Positions 32,899 through 42,076 of a stretch of 64,000 nucleotides of DNA are shown piece by piece. The first letter of the stretch is position 1; each line of letters begins with the position of its first letter. Source of the DNA: an uncultured Myxococcales bacterium. Lineage in GTDB: Bacteria; Myxococcota_A; Polyangia; Polyangiales; Polyangiaceae. The translations under genes were made by a program, and so were the position numbers. The notes beneath the pieces were generated by a model that worked only from the letters and a program-made list of their open reading frames with translations, was not told where the DNA came from and made no database searches. The stretch spans positions 62,001 to 126,000 of the forward strand of contig CALFEQ010000024.1 of NCBI GenBank assembly GCA_937949945.1. The letters are read 5' to 3'.

Positions 32899-34340
32899 TT
32901 CAAGAAGAGGGGGTTCTCTCCGGCCGTGGGCTCGGCGGGCTTCGCCGGCGCACGGGCCTCGCTCGTCGCCGACGGGCGCGCCGGCCGCGGACGCCTCGGC
33001 GCGGGCGGGGCGGACCTCGCGGCCACCGGCATCGTCGATGCGCTCGTCGCGGGCGCGGAGGACGCCGCAGGCGCCTCCGGCGGATGCGCGCTCGCCGGCG
33101 GCGCTTCGGCGTGCGGCGCGCTCGCGCTCGCGGCGGGCTGCATCGTCGACACCGGACCCTCGGTGGCGGCGCTCGCGTCGCCCGCACGCGGCTCCCTCGC
33201 GCGCGCGACGAAGAACAGCAGGACCGCCGCCCCGACACCGATCACACCGAACCCCGCGAGCGCTCCTCCGCGGACGCGCGGGCGATCCATCCGCGTGTCG
33301 ACGGTGGCGGACGTCGCGTCCATCGTCGAAGGCTCTTGCCCGACGACGGACGCCGAGGCCGCATGCCGCGCGCTCGAACGCGACGCCGGAGCGTCGGGAA
33401 GCGAGGGCGACGAGCTCGAGGCGAGGCTCCGGTTGCTGCGGCGCATGAGGCGCTCGGCGACGTCGGCGCCGACGGACCCCGGCGGCGCGTACGGAGCGAG
33501 CTCCTCCGCGACGTCGACGATCGTCGCGGGCCGCAGCGACGGATCCTTCTCGAGCATCCGATGGATGGCCTCGGCGAGCGGCTCGGGGACCGGACACAGC
33601 TCGCGGATGTCCGGCGCCGGCTCGGACACGACGCACGCGGCGACGTACGGGACGGCACCGCTCCACGGGGTCTGCCCGGCGATGAGCTCGTAGAGGATGA
33701 CGCCGAGCGCCCAGATGTCCGAGCGCGCGTCGATGGTGGACGCGCCTCGGACCTGCTCCGGAGACATGTAGAGCGCCGTGCCCATGACGGCGCCGTCCGT
33801 CGTGATCTTCGAATCCTCGTCCTTCGTGAACTTCGAGATCCCGAAATCGAGGATCTTCACGACGACGCAGCCGTCGTCCTCCTTCGCGAGGAAGAGGTTG
33901 GCGGGCTTCAAGTCGCGATGGATGATCCCGGCGTCGTGCGCCTCGGCGAGCGCGCCGCACGCCTGGAGCACGTAGTCGACGGCCTCGCCCCAAGGCAGGC
34001 GGCCCCGACGCGTCCTCTCCGACTCGAGGTCCGTCCCCTCGAGCAGCTCCATCACGATGTACGGGAGCCCCTCCGGGGTCTGCTCGACGTCGGTGACGCG
34101 GACGACGTGCCTGCTCCGGAGCGTCGCCGCGGCGCGCGCCTCGCGGTCGAAGCGCTCGACGATCTGCTCCACCCCGAAGAGCTCCGGGCTCAGGAGCTTG
34201 ATCGCGACGGGCTGCCGGAGGCGCATGTGCTCGGCCTCGAACACCACGCCCATGCCGCCCTCGCCGAGCAGACGCCGGAGGCGGTACTTCCCAGCGAGGA
34301 TCTCGCCGGGCTGCGGTGTCCGAACGCGAGCCTCCGTCAC
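32895..34340 (-). CDS. transmembrane Ser/Thr protein kinase (PknB-type)
   Basis: The 481-residue protein has an N-terminal kinase domain: GEGGMGVVF glycine loop, VAIKLL (K48), IIHRDLKPANLF catalytic loop, KILDFGISK and MSPEQVRG. A linker with RSSNR-like Ser-rich sequence leads to one membrane helix at about residues 355-375. The outer part is Ala/Pro/Ser-rich and ends AGENPLFLK, with no recognised sensor fold. It starts at a GTG at 34340. Such kinases are abundant in myxobacteria, and the targets are unknown. It is convergent with hisA. Confidence 0.93.
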   Translation of the reverse strand: MTEARVRTPQPGEILAGKYRLRRLLGEGGMGVVFEAEHMRLRQPVAIKLLSPELFGVEQIVERFDREARAAATLRSRHVVRVTDVEQTPEGLPYIVMELLEGTDLESERTRRGRLPWGEAVDYVLQACGALAEAHDAGIIHRDLKPANLFLAKEDDGCVVVKILDFGISKFTKDEDSKITTDGAVMGTALYMSPEQVRGASTIDARSDIWALGVILYELIAGQTPWSGAVPYVAACVVSEPAPDIRELCPVPEPLAEAIHRMLEKDPSLRPATIVDVAEELAPYAPPGSVGADVAERLMRRSNRSLASSSSPSLPDAPASRSSARHAASASVVGQEPSTMDATSATVDTRMDRPRVRGGALAGFGVIGVGAAVLLFFVARAREPRAGDASAATEGPVSTMQPAASASAPHAEAPPASAHPPEAPAASSAPATSASTMPVAARSAPPAPRRPRPARPSATSEARAPAKPAEPTAGENPLFLK

Positions 34341-34423
34341 GCCACGTCCCCGTGAGCTCCTCGATCACGAGCGTAGCGCAAGGACCGCCCGTCGCGATGG
34401 CCTCGTCGGCTCGGCTCCGAGCC

Positions 34424-35425
34424 CTACACCCCGACGGGGTGCCAGACGGTCTTGGTCTCGAGGAAGCGCTCGATCCATCCGAGCCCCTGCCCCTTGCGCT
34501 CGTCGAGCCACGCCTCGATGTCCATCGGGACGTGGGTCTTCACGCGCTTGACGTTGTCGGCGCCGTCCGTCTCGATCGCTTTGCGCAAATCCGCGTCGAC
34601 GAGCCAGGCGTCGATGCCGATGACCTCGCGGTGCTTCGCGAGGGGCGGGCACAGCTCCTTCGGGAAACCCGTGAGCACGTTGACGACGCCGCCGGGCATG
34701 TCGCTCGTCGCGATGCACTCGCTCCAGAGGATCGCGGTCCGCGGGTCCGTGGTGCTCGCGAGCGCCACGCACGTGTTGCCGCCCGTGACGACCGGGAGCA
34801 CGGTGGAGACGAGGCCGAGGAGCGACGGCCGCTCCGGAGCGACGACGCCGATGACGCCCATCGGCTCCGGGATGCTGAAGGTGAAGTGCGGACCGGCGAC
34901 GGGGTTCTGCGAGGCGAGCAGGCTGAAGTACTTGTCCGCGAACCCCGCGTAGAAGACGGCGCGATCGATCGATGCCTCGACCTCCCGCACGGCGGCCACG
35001 TCCGGCACGCCGGAGCGCACGAGCGACTGCACGAGCTCCGCCTTGCGCGACTCCATCACCTCGGCGAGGCGGTAGAGGATCTGGCTCCGGTTGAACGCGG
35101 TCCGCTTCTGCCAGCCCCCGAGCGCGTTCTTCGCGGCGAGCACCGCGTCACGCACGTCCTTGCGCGAGCCGCGCGGGATGTTGACCGTCTCGGGATCCGG
35201 ATCGACGTCGACGACGACGGCGTCGTCCTTCTCCTTCTGGCCCTTCACCTGGAAGTAGCGGCCCGACTCGGAGCGGACGAAGGCCCCGTTGACGAACATC
35301 TTGTAGGCCTTCGCCACGGACACGCGAGGCTTCTGCGTGTCCCACGGCTTGAGCAGCGCCGTCTCGGCCGAGCGCGGGAGGGCATCGGCCGTCGCCGTCT
35401 CCGTGCGCACCTTCTTCTCCGCCAT
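34424..35425 (-). CDS. truncated aldehyde dehydrogenase-family protein
   Basis: This 333-residue protein carries the N-terminal and cofactor-binding part of an aldehyde dehydrogenase (FVNGAFVRSESGRYF, then PMGVIGVVAPERPSLLGLVS, NTCVALAS and MPGGVVNVLTG). It then departs and ends where the catalytic domain should begin: the ELGGK glutamate and GxxC cysteine are missing. Its ATG overlaps the stop of the complete dehydrogenase at 35425 (ATGA), so the two are made together. The even codon use and coupling suggest a stable non-catalytic partner, not recent decay (inference). It could bind NAD or shape a shell-like assembly. Confidence 0.85.
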   Translation of the reverse strand: MAEKKVRTETATADALPRSAETALLKPWDTQKPRVSVAKAYKMFVNGAFVRSESGRYFQVKGQKEKDDAVVVDVDPDPETVNIPRGSRKDVRDAVLAAKNALGGWQKRTAFNRSQILYRLAEVMESRKAELVQSLVRSGVPDVAAVREVEASIDRAVFYAGFADKYFSLLASQNPVAGPHFTFSIPEPMGVIGVVAPERPSLLGLVSTVLPVVTGGNTCVALASTTDPRTAILWSECIATSDMPGGVVNVLTGFPKELCPPLAKHREVIGIDAWLVDADLRKAIETDGADNVKRVKTHVPMDIEAWLDERKGQGLGWIERFLETKTVWHPVGV

Positions 35426-36933
35426 CACTCCACCTCCAGGTAAGCCGCGAGGCCCTGGCGGCCGCCTTCGCGTCCGAAGCCGCTCTCCTTGTACCCACCG
35501 AACGGCGAGCTCGGATCGAACTTGTTGTAGGTGTTGCCCCAGATCACGCCGGCCTTGAGCTTCGTGGCGAGGTGGAAAATCTTGGCGCCCTTGTCCGTCC
35601 AGATGCCGGCGGACAGGCCGTACATCGTGTTGTTCGCCTTCTCGATGGCCTCCTCCGGCGTGCGGAAGGTCATCACGGTCAGGACCGGCCCGAAGATCTC
35701 CTCGCGCGCGATCCGGCACGACTGGCTCGCGCCGGTGAAGAAGGTCGGCGGGAACCAGAAGCCCTTCTCGGGGATCTTCACCGGCGCGCTGAAGCGCTCC
35801 GCGCCCTCCGCCTCGCCCGCGGCGACGAGCTCGCGGATCTTCTCGAGCTGCATCTTCGAGTTGATCGCGCCGACGTCGGTGTTCTTGTCGAGCGGATCAC
35901 CGAGGCGGAGCGTCTGCATGCGATCGCGCAGCTTGCGCACGACGATGTCGTGCACGCTCTCCTCGACGAGCAGGCGCGAGCCCGCGCAGCAGACGTGCCC
36001 CTGGTTGAAGTAGATGCCGTTGACGATGCCCTCGACGGCCTGATCGAGCGGGGCGTCCGCGAAGACGATGTTCGCCGCCTTGCCGCCGAGCTCGAGCGTG
36101 AGGCGCTTGGTCGTGCCGGCGAGCGCACGCTGGATGCGCTTGCCGACCTCCGTCGATCCCGTGAACGCCACCTTGTTCACGTCGGGGTGGTTCGCCACCG
36201 CGGCGCCCGTCTCGCCGGCGCCCGTGACGATGTTGACGACGCCCGGCGGCAGCTCCGCCTCCTCGATGATCTTCGCGAGCATCAGCGCGGTCAGCGGCGT
36301 CGTCTCGGCGGGCTTGAGGACGACGGTGTTGCCGCACGCGAGCGCGGGCGCGATCTTCCAAGCCGCCATCAAGAGCGGGAAGTTCCACGGGATGATCTGA
36401 CCGGCGACGCCGAGCGGCCGGACCTTCCGGCCCTGGAACGCGTAGTCGAGCTTGTCGGCCCAACCCGCGTGGTAGAAGAAGTGCGCCGCCGCGAGCGGGA
36501 TGTCGACGTCGCGCGACTCCTTGATCGGCTTTCCGCCGTCCATCGACTCGACGATCGCGAGCTCGCGCGACTTCTCCTGGATCGCGCGCGCGATCCGGAA
36601 GATGTACTTCGCTCGGTCCGCGGGGCGGAGCTTCGACCAGTACTTCTCGTACGCCTCGCGCGCGGCCTTCACCGCGTCGTCGACGTCCTGTGCGTTCGCC
36701 TCGGCCACCTCCGCCAGGACCTGCTCGGTGCTCGGGCTGATCGTCGGGAAGTACTTGCCGCTGCGCGGGCTCACCCACCGCCCGCCGATGAAGAGGCCGT
36801 ACCTCGGCTCGATCTTGACGTGATCCGTGGCCTCGGGAGCGGGCGCGTAATCCCACGCGCGACCGAAGTCGAGCGCCGCCTCGACCTTCCGATCGACCTC
36901 GAGGCTGCCGGCCTTCATCAACGATTGCGACAT
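35425..36933 (-). CDS. aldehyde dehydrogenase (NAD(P)-dependent)
   Basis: The full-length 502-residue enzyme has PWNFPLLMAAWK, LKPAETTPL, FTGSTEVGK, general base E281 in LELGGKAAN and nucleophile C315 in NQGHVCCAGSR, plus EEIFGPVL and SPFGGYKESGFGRE. It oxidises an aldehyde to its acid. The gene lies two genes downstream of deoC, which produces acetaldehyde, so acetaldehyde is the likely substrate. It is translationally coupled to the truncated homologue at 34424. Confidence 0.95.
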   Translation of the reverse strand: MSQSLMKAGSLEVDRKVEAALDFGRAWDYAPAPEATDHVKIEPRYGLFIGGRWVSPRSGKYFPTISPSTEQVLAEVAEANAQDVDDAVKAAREAYEKYWSKLRPADRAKYIFRIARAIQEKSRELAIVESMDGGKPIKESRDVDIPLAAAHFFYHAGWADKLDYAFQGRKVRPLGVAGQIIPWNFPLLMAAWKIAPALACGNTVVLKPAETTPLTALMLAKIIEEAELPPGVVNIVTGAGETGAAVANHPDVNKVAFTGSTEVGKRIQRALAGTTKRLTLELGGKAANIVFADAPLDQAVEGIVNGIYFNQGHVCCAGSRLLVEESVHDIVVRKLRDRMQTLRLGDPLDKNTDVGAINSKMQLEKIRELVAAGEAEGAERFSAPVKIPEKGFWFPPTFFTGASQSCRIAREEIFGPVLTVMTFRTPEEAIEKANNTMYGLSAGIWTDKGAKIFHLATKLKAGVIWGNTYNKFDPSSPFGGYKESGFGREGGRQGLAAYLEVE

Positions 36934-36990
36934 GGCCGGGATGGTACCTTACTCGCCGGTCGCCGTCTCACGTCTCCGCTTCGCCCCGGC

Positions 36991-37575
36991 TCAGAGCGAG
37001 ATGACCTCGAGGGCGAGCCACAGACCGAAGCCGATCACCGCGATCGCGAGGAACAACGCCGACGCCACCACGTAGCCGATCGGCACGGTCTCCTTCGCGG
37101 GCTCGTACCGGCCGGTACCGGGAGGCCCCCCGGACGTCGTATTCACCGCGGGGTACGAGCCCGACGGCGCCGAGCCCCACGCTCCCGGGAGCGCGCCGCC
37201 CGCTCCCGACGGCGGCGCCGGCACATGGGACGGAGGCGGCGGCGCGGCCGGGTACTGGCCCGAGAGCCCCGAGAGGATCCGGTTGCGCAGCTCCGACTCG
37301 GTCGGCATGCCGGCGTTCGGAGCCGCTCGCAGGCCCACCGGAGTCACGGGCCCCGTCCGCAAGTGACGAGGGACGGGCTCGGGGGCAGCCGGCTCTCCCG
37401 CCCTCGCGCGCGCGATCGCCTGCGACGAAACCAGCTTCGTCGCCGGCTCCGGATCCTCGACGTTGCCCGGAGCCCCGAGCGGAGGCTCGTACCGCGGCAC
37501 GCCCCCCGAGCGGCCGCTCGAGGGCGACGGCGGTACGGGCCGAGGCAATGGCGGAGGCTTGGAGGTGCGCTTCAT
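36991..37575 (-). CDS. proline-rich single-pass membrane protein
   Basis: A 194-residue protein: about 160 residues of Pro/Gly/Ala-rich, largely disordered sequence (SKPPPLPRPVPP...), then one hydrophobic helix at the very C-terminus (about 167-190, GYVVASALFLAIAVIGFGLWLAL). The orientation would leave a long cytoplasmic tail and a tail-anchored helix. An embedded ESELRNRILSGLSG helix may be a contact point. It sits between deoC and the dehydrogenase gene on the same strand, with ~60-base gaps. No family is recognised. A GTG just before the ATG is an alternative start. Confidence 0.7.
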   Translation of the reverse strand: MKRTSKPPPLPRPVPPSPSSGRSGGVPRYEPPLGAPGNVEDPEPATKLVSSQAIARARAGEPAAPEPVPRHLRTGPVTPVGLRAAPNAGMPTESELRNRILSGLSGQYPAAPPPPSHVPAPPSGAGGALPGAWGSAPSGSYPAVNTTSGGPPGTGRYEPAKETVPIGYVVASALFLAIAVIGFGLWLALEVISL

Positions 37576-37634
37576 CACGCCGCCAGCCTCCCAAGACTAG
37601 CGCGCCCCGCGCTCCGCCGCTGCGGGAGCGCGCC

Positions 37635-38600
37635 TCAATCCTTCGAGAAGTCGTCGGACGCCTGATAGCTGCCCGTGCGCTCCTTCTCGAGCTGCATCAA
37701 GACGTCGTTCAACAGCGCGCTCGCGCCGAAGCGGAACAGATCCGGCGTGAGCCACGCGTCGCCCAACGTCTCCTTCACGAGCACGAGGTACTGCAAGCAC
37801 TGCTTCGCCGTGCGGACGCCGCCCGCAGGCTTCATCCCGATCCGGCGACCGGTGGCGTAGTAGTGATCGCGGATCGCCTCGAGCATGACGAGCGTGACCG
37901 CCGGCGTCGCCGCCGGCTGGATCTTGCCCGTCGACGTCTTGATGAAGTCGGCGCCGGCCGCGATGGCGAGCTCGCTCGCCTTCCGGACGACGTCGTAGGA
38001 GCCGAGCTCGCCCGTCTCGAGGATCACCTTGAGGTGCGCCTGCCCGCAGGCCTCCTTCGTCGCGGCGATCTCGTCGAACACCTTCGCGTAGTCGCCGGCG
38101 AGCATCGCCCCGCGATCGATCACCATGTCGATCTCGTCGGCGCCGAGCTCGACGGCGCGCCGCGTGTCTTCGAGCTTCACCGACAGCGGAGACTGCCCGC
38201 TCGGAAACGCCGTCGCGACGCTCGCGACCTTGACGCTGGATCCGGCGAGCGCCGCCTTCGCGACCGGTACGAGGTTCGGATAGACGCACACGGCGGCGCA
38301 CGGGCCGATGGTGTCGTCGCCCTCGAGCGGCCGCAGCGCCTTCTGGCACATCTGACGGACCTTCCCGGGGGTGTCCTTCCCCTCGAGCGTCGTCAGGTCC
38401 ATCATCGCGACCGCGAGCTTCAGCCCCGCGACCTTCGCGCTCTTCTTGATCGACCTCTTGCCCAGCGCGGCCGCGCGCTCCTCGACGGCGACGGCATCGA
38501 CGGGCGGCGGCTCGAAGAGCGTGATCCGACCGCCGCGCTGCGGCGTGCCGGCGCGGAAGATGGCCCCGTTTCCGTTGGCGCTCTGGTTCTCGTGCGTCAC
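37635..38600 (-). CDS. deoC: deoxyribose-phosphate aldolase
   Basis: The TIM-barrel aldolase has MMDLTTLEG, AVCVYPNLV, VATAFPSGQ, EIDMVID, HLKVILETGEL, DFIKTSTGK (Schiff-base lysine) and MKPAGGVRT (second catalytic lysine). It cleaves 2-deoxyribose-5-phosphate to glyceraldehyde-3-phosphate and acetaldehyde. I start it at the GTG opening VTHENQ (321 residues); an upstream GTG at 38648 would add 16 residues without homology. The C-terminal ~40 residues extend beyond the shorter bacterial enzymes. It leads the run deoC, membrane protein, two dehydrogenases. Confidence 0.93.
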   Translation of the reverse strand: MTHENQSANGNGAIFRAGTPQRGGRITLFEPPPVDAVAVEERAAALGKRSIKKSAKVAGLKLAVAMMDLTTLEGKDTPGKVRQMCQKALRPLEGDDTIGPCAAVCVYPNLVPVAKAALAGSSVKVASVATAFPSGQSPLSVKLEDTRRAVELGADEIDMVIDRGAMLAGDYAKVFDEIAATKEACGQAHLKVILETGELGSYDVVRKASELAIAAGADFIKTSTGKIQPAATPAVTLVMLEAIRDHYYATGRRIGMKPAGGVRTAKQCLQYLVLVKETLGDAWLTPDLFRFGASALLNDVLMQLEKERTGSYQASDDFSKD

Positions 38601-38669
38601 GTACGCCAGGCTAACACGTCCTCGCTCGACGATCGCGAGCGACGGCACGGACGGCCCGAGGGCGGCCTT

Positions 38670-40139
38670 TCACTGCGCCGCGGCGTCGGCGTCGCCCATC
38701 TGCTCACCACCAGAAGGCCGAGCACGCCGCCCGTTCACCTCCGCCGCAGGCTCCTCCGCCCGCTTTCCGGAGAACAGCCGCGCGTAGACCGCATGGATGG
38801 CGAGAGCGGAAAGGACCGCGGTGAGGAAGTCCGTCAACGGGACCATCACCGCCGTGTAGACCATGAGGAGGCCGTGGAAGCGACCGTGGTCGCGCCAGAC
38901 CTCCACGATCTCCGCCTTCTTGACCATGTTCGTCGCCACCCAGAGCAGGATGCCCGCGATGCACGCGAGCGGAACGCGCTCGAGGTGGGCGGCGAGGAAG
39001 TAGGCGATGACGAGCTTGAGCACGAACTTGAAGTAACCCGCGAGCGGCGTGACGGCGCCGGCCTTGATGCTGGTCGCCGTGCGCGCCAGCGCCCCCGTGC
39101 ACGGGAAGCCGTTGACGAGCGGAGTGATGACCTGGACGAGCCCCTGCCCCCAGAGCTCCTTGTCGGGCCAGAACGGCGTCTTCTCGTTCTGCGCGAGCCG
39201 ATCCGCCATCGACGAGCAGAGCAGGCTCTCGATGCCCGAGACGAAGACGATGGCGGCGACGTAGTAGACGCAGTCGACGACGACCGAGAACGAGAACGTC
39301 GGGATCACGGGCGGCGTGAACACGAAGAAGTCGTTCGGAATCGAGCCGTAGCGATCCCGTACGACGGTCACGTTCTGTCCGTCGAGGACCGTCATCGAGA
39401 GCACCGTGCAGAGCCCGAGCGCGATCAGCGGCGCGGGAATGAAGATCGAGACGCGGAGCAGACCGCGCGTGAGCAGGAACGTGAGCCCCGCGAGACCGAA
39501 CGCCCACCAATTGATCTGCCCGAGGTTCGTCGCGATGAGCGCCAGCTTCGAGCGAGCGGAGCCGCCCGATGCCGGCAGACCGAGAGCGTCCGTCGCGTTG
39601 GAGAGCGCGATCGCGACGGCGATGCCGACCGTGAACCCGACCACGATCGACGTGGGGACGCGCTTCGCGATCTTGCCGAGGCCGAACAACCCGCACGCCA
39701 TCAGGACGAGCCCCGCGATCAACGACACGAAGACGAGCATCCCGTGCGCCGCCGCGAACGAGCCGCCGTTCTGCTCGCCGTACTTCGTCATGAGGCCCGC
39801 GATGATCGGGATGAACGCCGCCGTCGGTCCGTAGACCTGGTACTTCGAGCCGCCGAACGTACGGCCGACCGCGCAAGCGAGCGCTCCAGCGATGATGCCT
39901 TGCTCGGGACGGAGCCCCATCGCCATGGCGAAGCCCATCGCCATCGGGATCGCCGTCAGCGCGACGACGAGGCCCGCGCTGAAGTCGCGGTAGACGGTCT
40001 TCTTCCACGTCCGCGCCTCGAGGTCCTCGAAGCGGTCGTCGACGATCTGGAGGAACCGGCGGAGGCGGCCGCCCACGGTGGTCGGCTCGGCGATCGAGCG
40101 GACGGTCGTCACCTCGCTCTCGCTCGTCGCCGCGCTCAT
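38670..40139 (-). CDS. SulP-family anion transporter without STAS domain
   Basis: The 489-residue inner-membrane protein has 11-14 hydrophobic segments and SulP motifs: FSAGLVVALTAIPMAMGFAMAMG, GGSKYQVYGPTAAFIPI, VGFTVGIAVAIALSNA and GFPCTGALARTATSIKAGA. The usual C-terminal STAS domain is absent; it ends in a short polar tail. SulP members carry sulfate, bicarbonate or dicarboxylates. A beta-carbonic anhydrase 3.6 kb away makes bicarbonate an attractive guess. Its ATG overlaps the stop of a 60-residue upstream ORF (ATGA), showing coupling. Confidence 0.93.
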   Translation of the reverse strand: MSAATSESEVTTVRSIAEPTTVGGRLRRFLQIVDDRFEDLEARTWKKTVYRDFSAGLVVALTAIPMAMGFAMAMGLRPEQGIIAGALACAVGRTFGGSKYQVYGPTAAFIPIIAGLMTKYGEQNGGSFAAAHGMLVFVSLIAGLVLMACGLFGLGKIAKRVPTSIVVGFTVGIAVAIALSNATDALGLPASGGSARSKLALIATNLGQINWWAFGLAGLTFLLTRGLLRVSIFIPAPLIALGLCTVLSMTVLDGQNVTVVRDRYGSIPNDFFVFTPPVIPTFSFSVVVDCVYYVAAIVFVSGIESLLCSSMADRLAQNEKTPFWPDKELWGQGLVQVITPLVNGFPCTGALARTATSIKAGAVTPLAGYFKFVLKLVIAYFLAAHLERVPLACIAGILLWVATNMVKKAEIVEVWRDHGRFHGLLMVYTAVMVPLTDFLTAVLSALAIHAVYARLFSGKRAEEPAAEVNGRRARPSGGEQMGDADAAAQ

Positions 40140-40318
40140 CGCGTCCCCCTCCCGCCGGCGTCCGCCGCCGTCTCACCGGGCGCGCGGCCGTCTTCCGAGG
40201 CCTCGGCCTTCTGCACTCGGAAGGAGAAGACCTTGGCCCATGCCCCGTCGCTCTTCGCGAGCAAGAGCGTGGCGATGATCGTTGCGACCGCGCAGAGTGC
40301 CGCCTTGGACGTGTCCAT
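40136..40318 (-). CDS. micro-protein coupled to the SulP transporter (60 aa)
   Basis: An ATG at 40318 opens a 60-residue frame whose TGA overlaps the SulP ATG. The first 22 residues are hydrophobic (ALCAVATIIATLLLA), making a signal peptide or single helix. The rest is short, charged and Gly-rich. The stop/start overlap suggests it is translated and may assist the transporter. An in-frame TTG at 40336 is an unlikely alternative start. No family is recognised. Confidence 0.6.
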   Translation of the reverse strand: MDTSKAALCAVATIIATLLLAKSDGAWAKVFSFRVQKAEASEDGRAPGETAADAGGRGTR

Positions 40319-40549
40319 CGCGCGGCCGGTCAGCAACGGAGGTGCCAGACGCGGCCCACGCGGATCCCTCGCGTACTTCGACGTTCTTCACGCGTCGCGC
40401 GTCGTCCCTCCCCGACGACGTGACCGCGAGCCGTCGTTCGTCACCGACGCGTCGTCCTTCGCCGACAGCGTCACTCCGGACCGACGTCGGCAGAAGACGA
40501 CGGCATCACGACGGCGTGCTCGCGGACGAACGCCGAAGCGCGGGGCGCG

Positions 40550-42076
40550 TCACGATCCGTCGCGCTGTGGCGAGCGGCCGTGACGTCGCATGAGATCGTA
40601 GAAGTCCGTCCGGTTCCGGCCCGCGATCCGAGCCGCGGCGGTGACGTTGTTGTTCGTGCGCGTGAGCACCATGTCCAGGTACGCACCCTCGAACGCCTCG
40701 CGCGCCTCGCGCAGCGGCGGCGGCGCGGGCGCGTCGGGCGCCGCGTACGGCTTGAGGACGAGCTCGACGCCGCGCACGAGATCCGCGGTCGCGCCATCGC
40801 TCGCCGTGCTGCCCCCGAGGCCGATCCCCGGGAGGTGATCGACGTCGATCTCGCCGTTCTTGCAGAGCAAGACGGCCGCCTCCATGACGTTCTCGAGCTC
40901 GCGAACGTTGCCGGGCCAGGAGTGCGCGACGAGCGCCGCGAGCGCCTGCGGCCCGAGCCGTGCGGCCGGCACGCCCGCACGCGCCGCGGCGCGCTCGAGG
41001 AACATCTCGGCGAGCAGAGGGATGTCCTCGCGGCGCTCGCGGAGCGGCGGCATCGTGATCGGAACGACGTGGAGCCGATAGAACAGGTCCTCGCGGAAGC
41101 GCTTCTCCGCGACCTCCTGGCGGAGGTCGCGGTTGGTCGCCGTGATGATGCGCACGTCGGCCTCCTGCTCGATCGTCGACCCGACGGGCGTGTAGCGGCG
41201 CTCCTGGAGGACGCGCAAGAGCTTCGCCTGGATCTCGAGAGGCGTCTCGCCGATCTCGTCGAGGAACAACGTCCCGCGCTTCGCGGCGCCGAACAGGCCC
41301 TCGCGATCGGCGACCGCGCCCGTGAACGCTCCTTTCCTGTGCCCGAAGAGCGTGCTCTCGAGCAGATCGGCCGAGAGGCCGGCGCAGTTGACCGCGACGA
41401 ACGGGCCGTCCTTGCGGGGCGAGAGCGCGTGGATGGATCGCGCGACGATCTCCTTGCCCGTCCCCGATTCGCCGAGGATGAGCACCGTCGAGTCGCTCGG
41501 AGCGACGAGCCGGATCATCTCGCGGACACGCTCGACGGACGGGCTCACGCCGACGAGGCGCGTACGCTCCTCGGGCACGCCGACGATCCGACGCAGGCCG
41601 GCCACCTCCCGGCGGAGCCGGTGGCTGTCGACCATGTGCTTCAGCTTCTGGAGCAGGTCGTGATCGTGGAACGGCTTCGTCACGAACCCGAACGCCCCTT
41701 TTCGCATCGCCTCGACGGCGAGATCGATCGTCCCGTGCGCCGTCAGGATCATCACGGGCACGTCCGCCGATCGCTTGGCCACGCCGTCGAGGACGTCGAA
41801 GCCGTCCTCGCCGCCGAGACGCAGATCGAGCAGCACCGCGTCGACGCGCTCGCGGCCGATGCGCGAGAGTGCGCCCTTCACGTCGTACTCGATGGAGACG
41901 CGGTACCCCGCGGCCTCGATGCGGATCGAGAGGAGCTCGCACAGCTCCCGATCGTCGTCGACGAGGAGCACGTGGGGAGCATCCCGGCCGCTCTCCCTGG
42001 CATCGCGCGAATGGGCGTGGTTCACGCCTTTCGAACCGCTCGATTGCCCCGCGCATTCCCCAGCTCGGGTCGTCAT
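40550..42076 (-). CDS. NtrC-type sigma-54-dependent response regulator
   Basis: The 508-residue regulator has ~34 extra N-terminal residues, then a receiver (HVLLVDDDRE, phospho-acceptor D84 in VLLDLRLGGED, K134), an AAA+ domain with Walker A GESGTGKE (202-209), the canonical GAFTGA loop (249-254) and LFLDEIGE, and a C-terminal Fis helix-turn-helix (NNVTAAARIAGRNRTDFYDLM). Its ATG overlaps the stop of the kinase gene upstream (ATGA), so the pair is cognate. It should activate sigma-54 promoters. The targets may include the SulP or carbonic anhydrase genes on either side (inference). Confidence 0.96.
   Translation of the reverse strand: MTTRAGECAGQSSGSKGVNHAHSRDARESGRDAPHVLLVDDDRELCELLSIRIEAAGYRVSIEYDVKGALSRIGRERVDAVLLDLRLGGEDGFDVLDGVAKRSADVPVMILTAHGTIDLAVEAMRKGAFGFVTKPFHDHDLLQKLKHMVDSHRLRREVAGLRRIVGVPEERTRLVGVSPSVERVREMIRLVAPSDSTVLILGESGTGKEIVARSIHALSPRKDGPFVAVNCAGLSADLLESTLFGHRKGAFTGAVADREGLFGAAKRGTLFLDEIGETPLEIQAKLLRVLQERRYTPVGSTIEQEADVRIITATNRDLRQEVAEKRFREDLFYRLHVVPITMPPLRERREDIPLLAEMFLERAAARAGVPAARLGPQALAALVAHSWPGNVRELENVMEAAVLLCKNGEIDVDHLPGIGLGGSTASDGATADLVRGVELVLKPYAAPDAPAPPPLREAREAFEGAYLDMVLTRTNNNVTAAARIAGRNRTDFYDLMRRHGRSPQRDGS

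Noticed and set aside
34424..35425. Truncated aldehyde dehydrogenase as a frameshifted pseudogene
   Set aside because: No missing catalytic domain is found in another frame downstream, and the ATGA coupling and even codon use argue for a maintained gene.
37548..40583. A 1011-codon plus-strand open frame
   Set aside because: It is antisense to deoC and the SulP transporter and has no recognisable domain.
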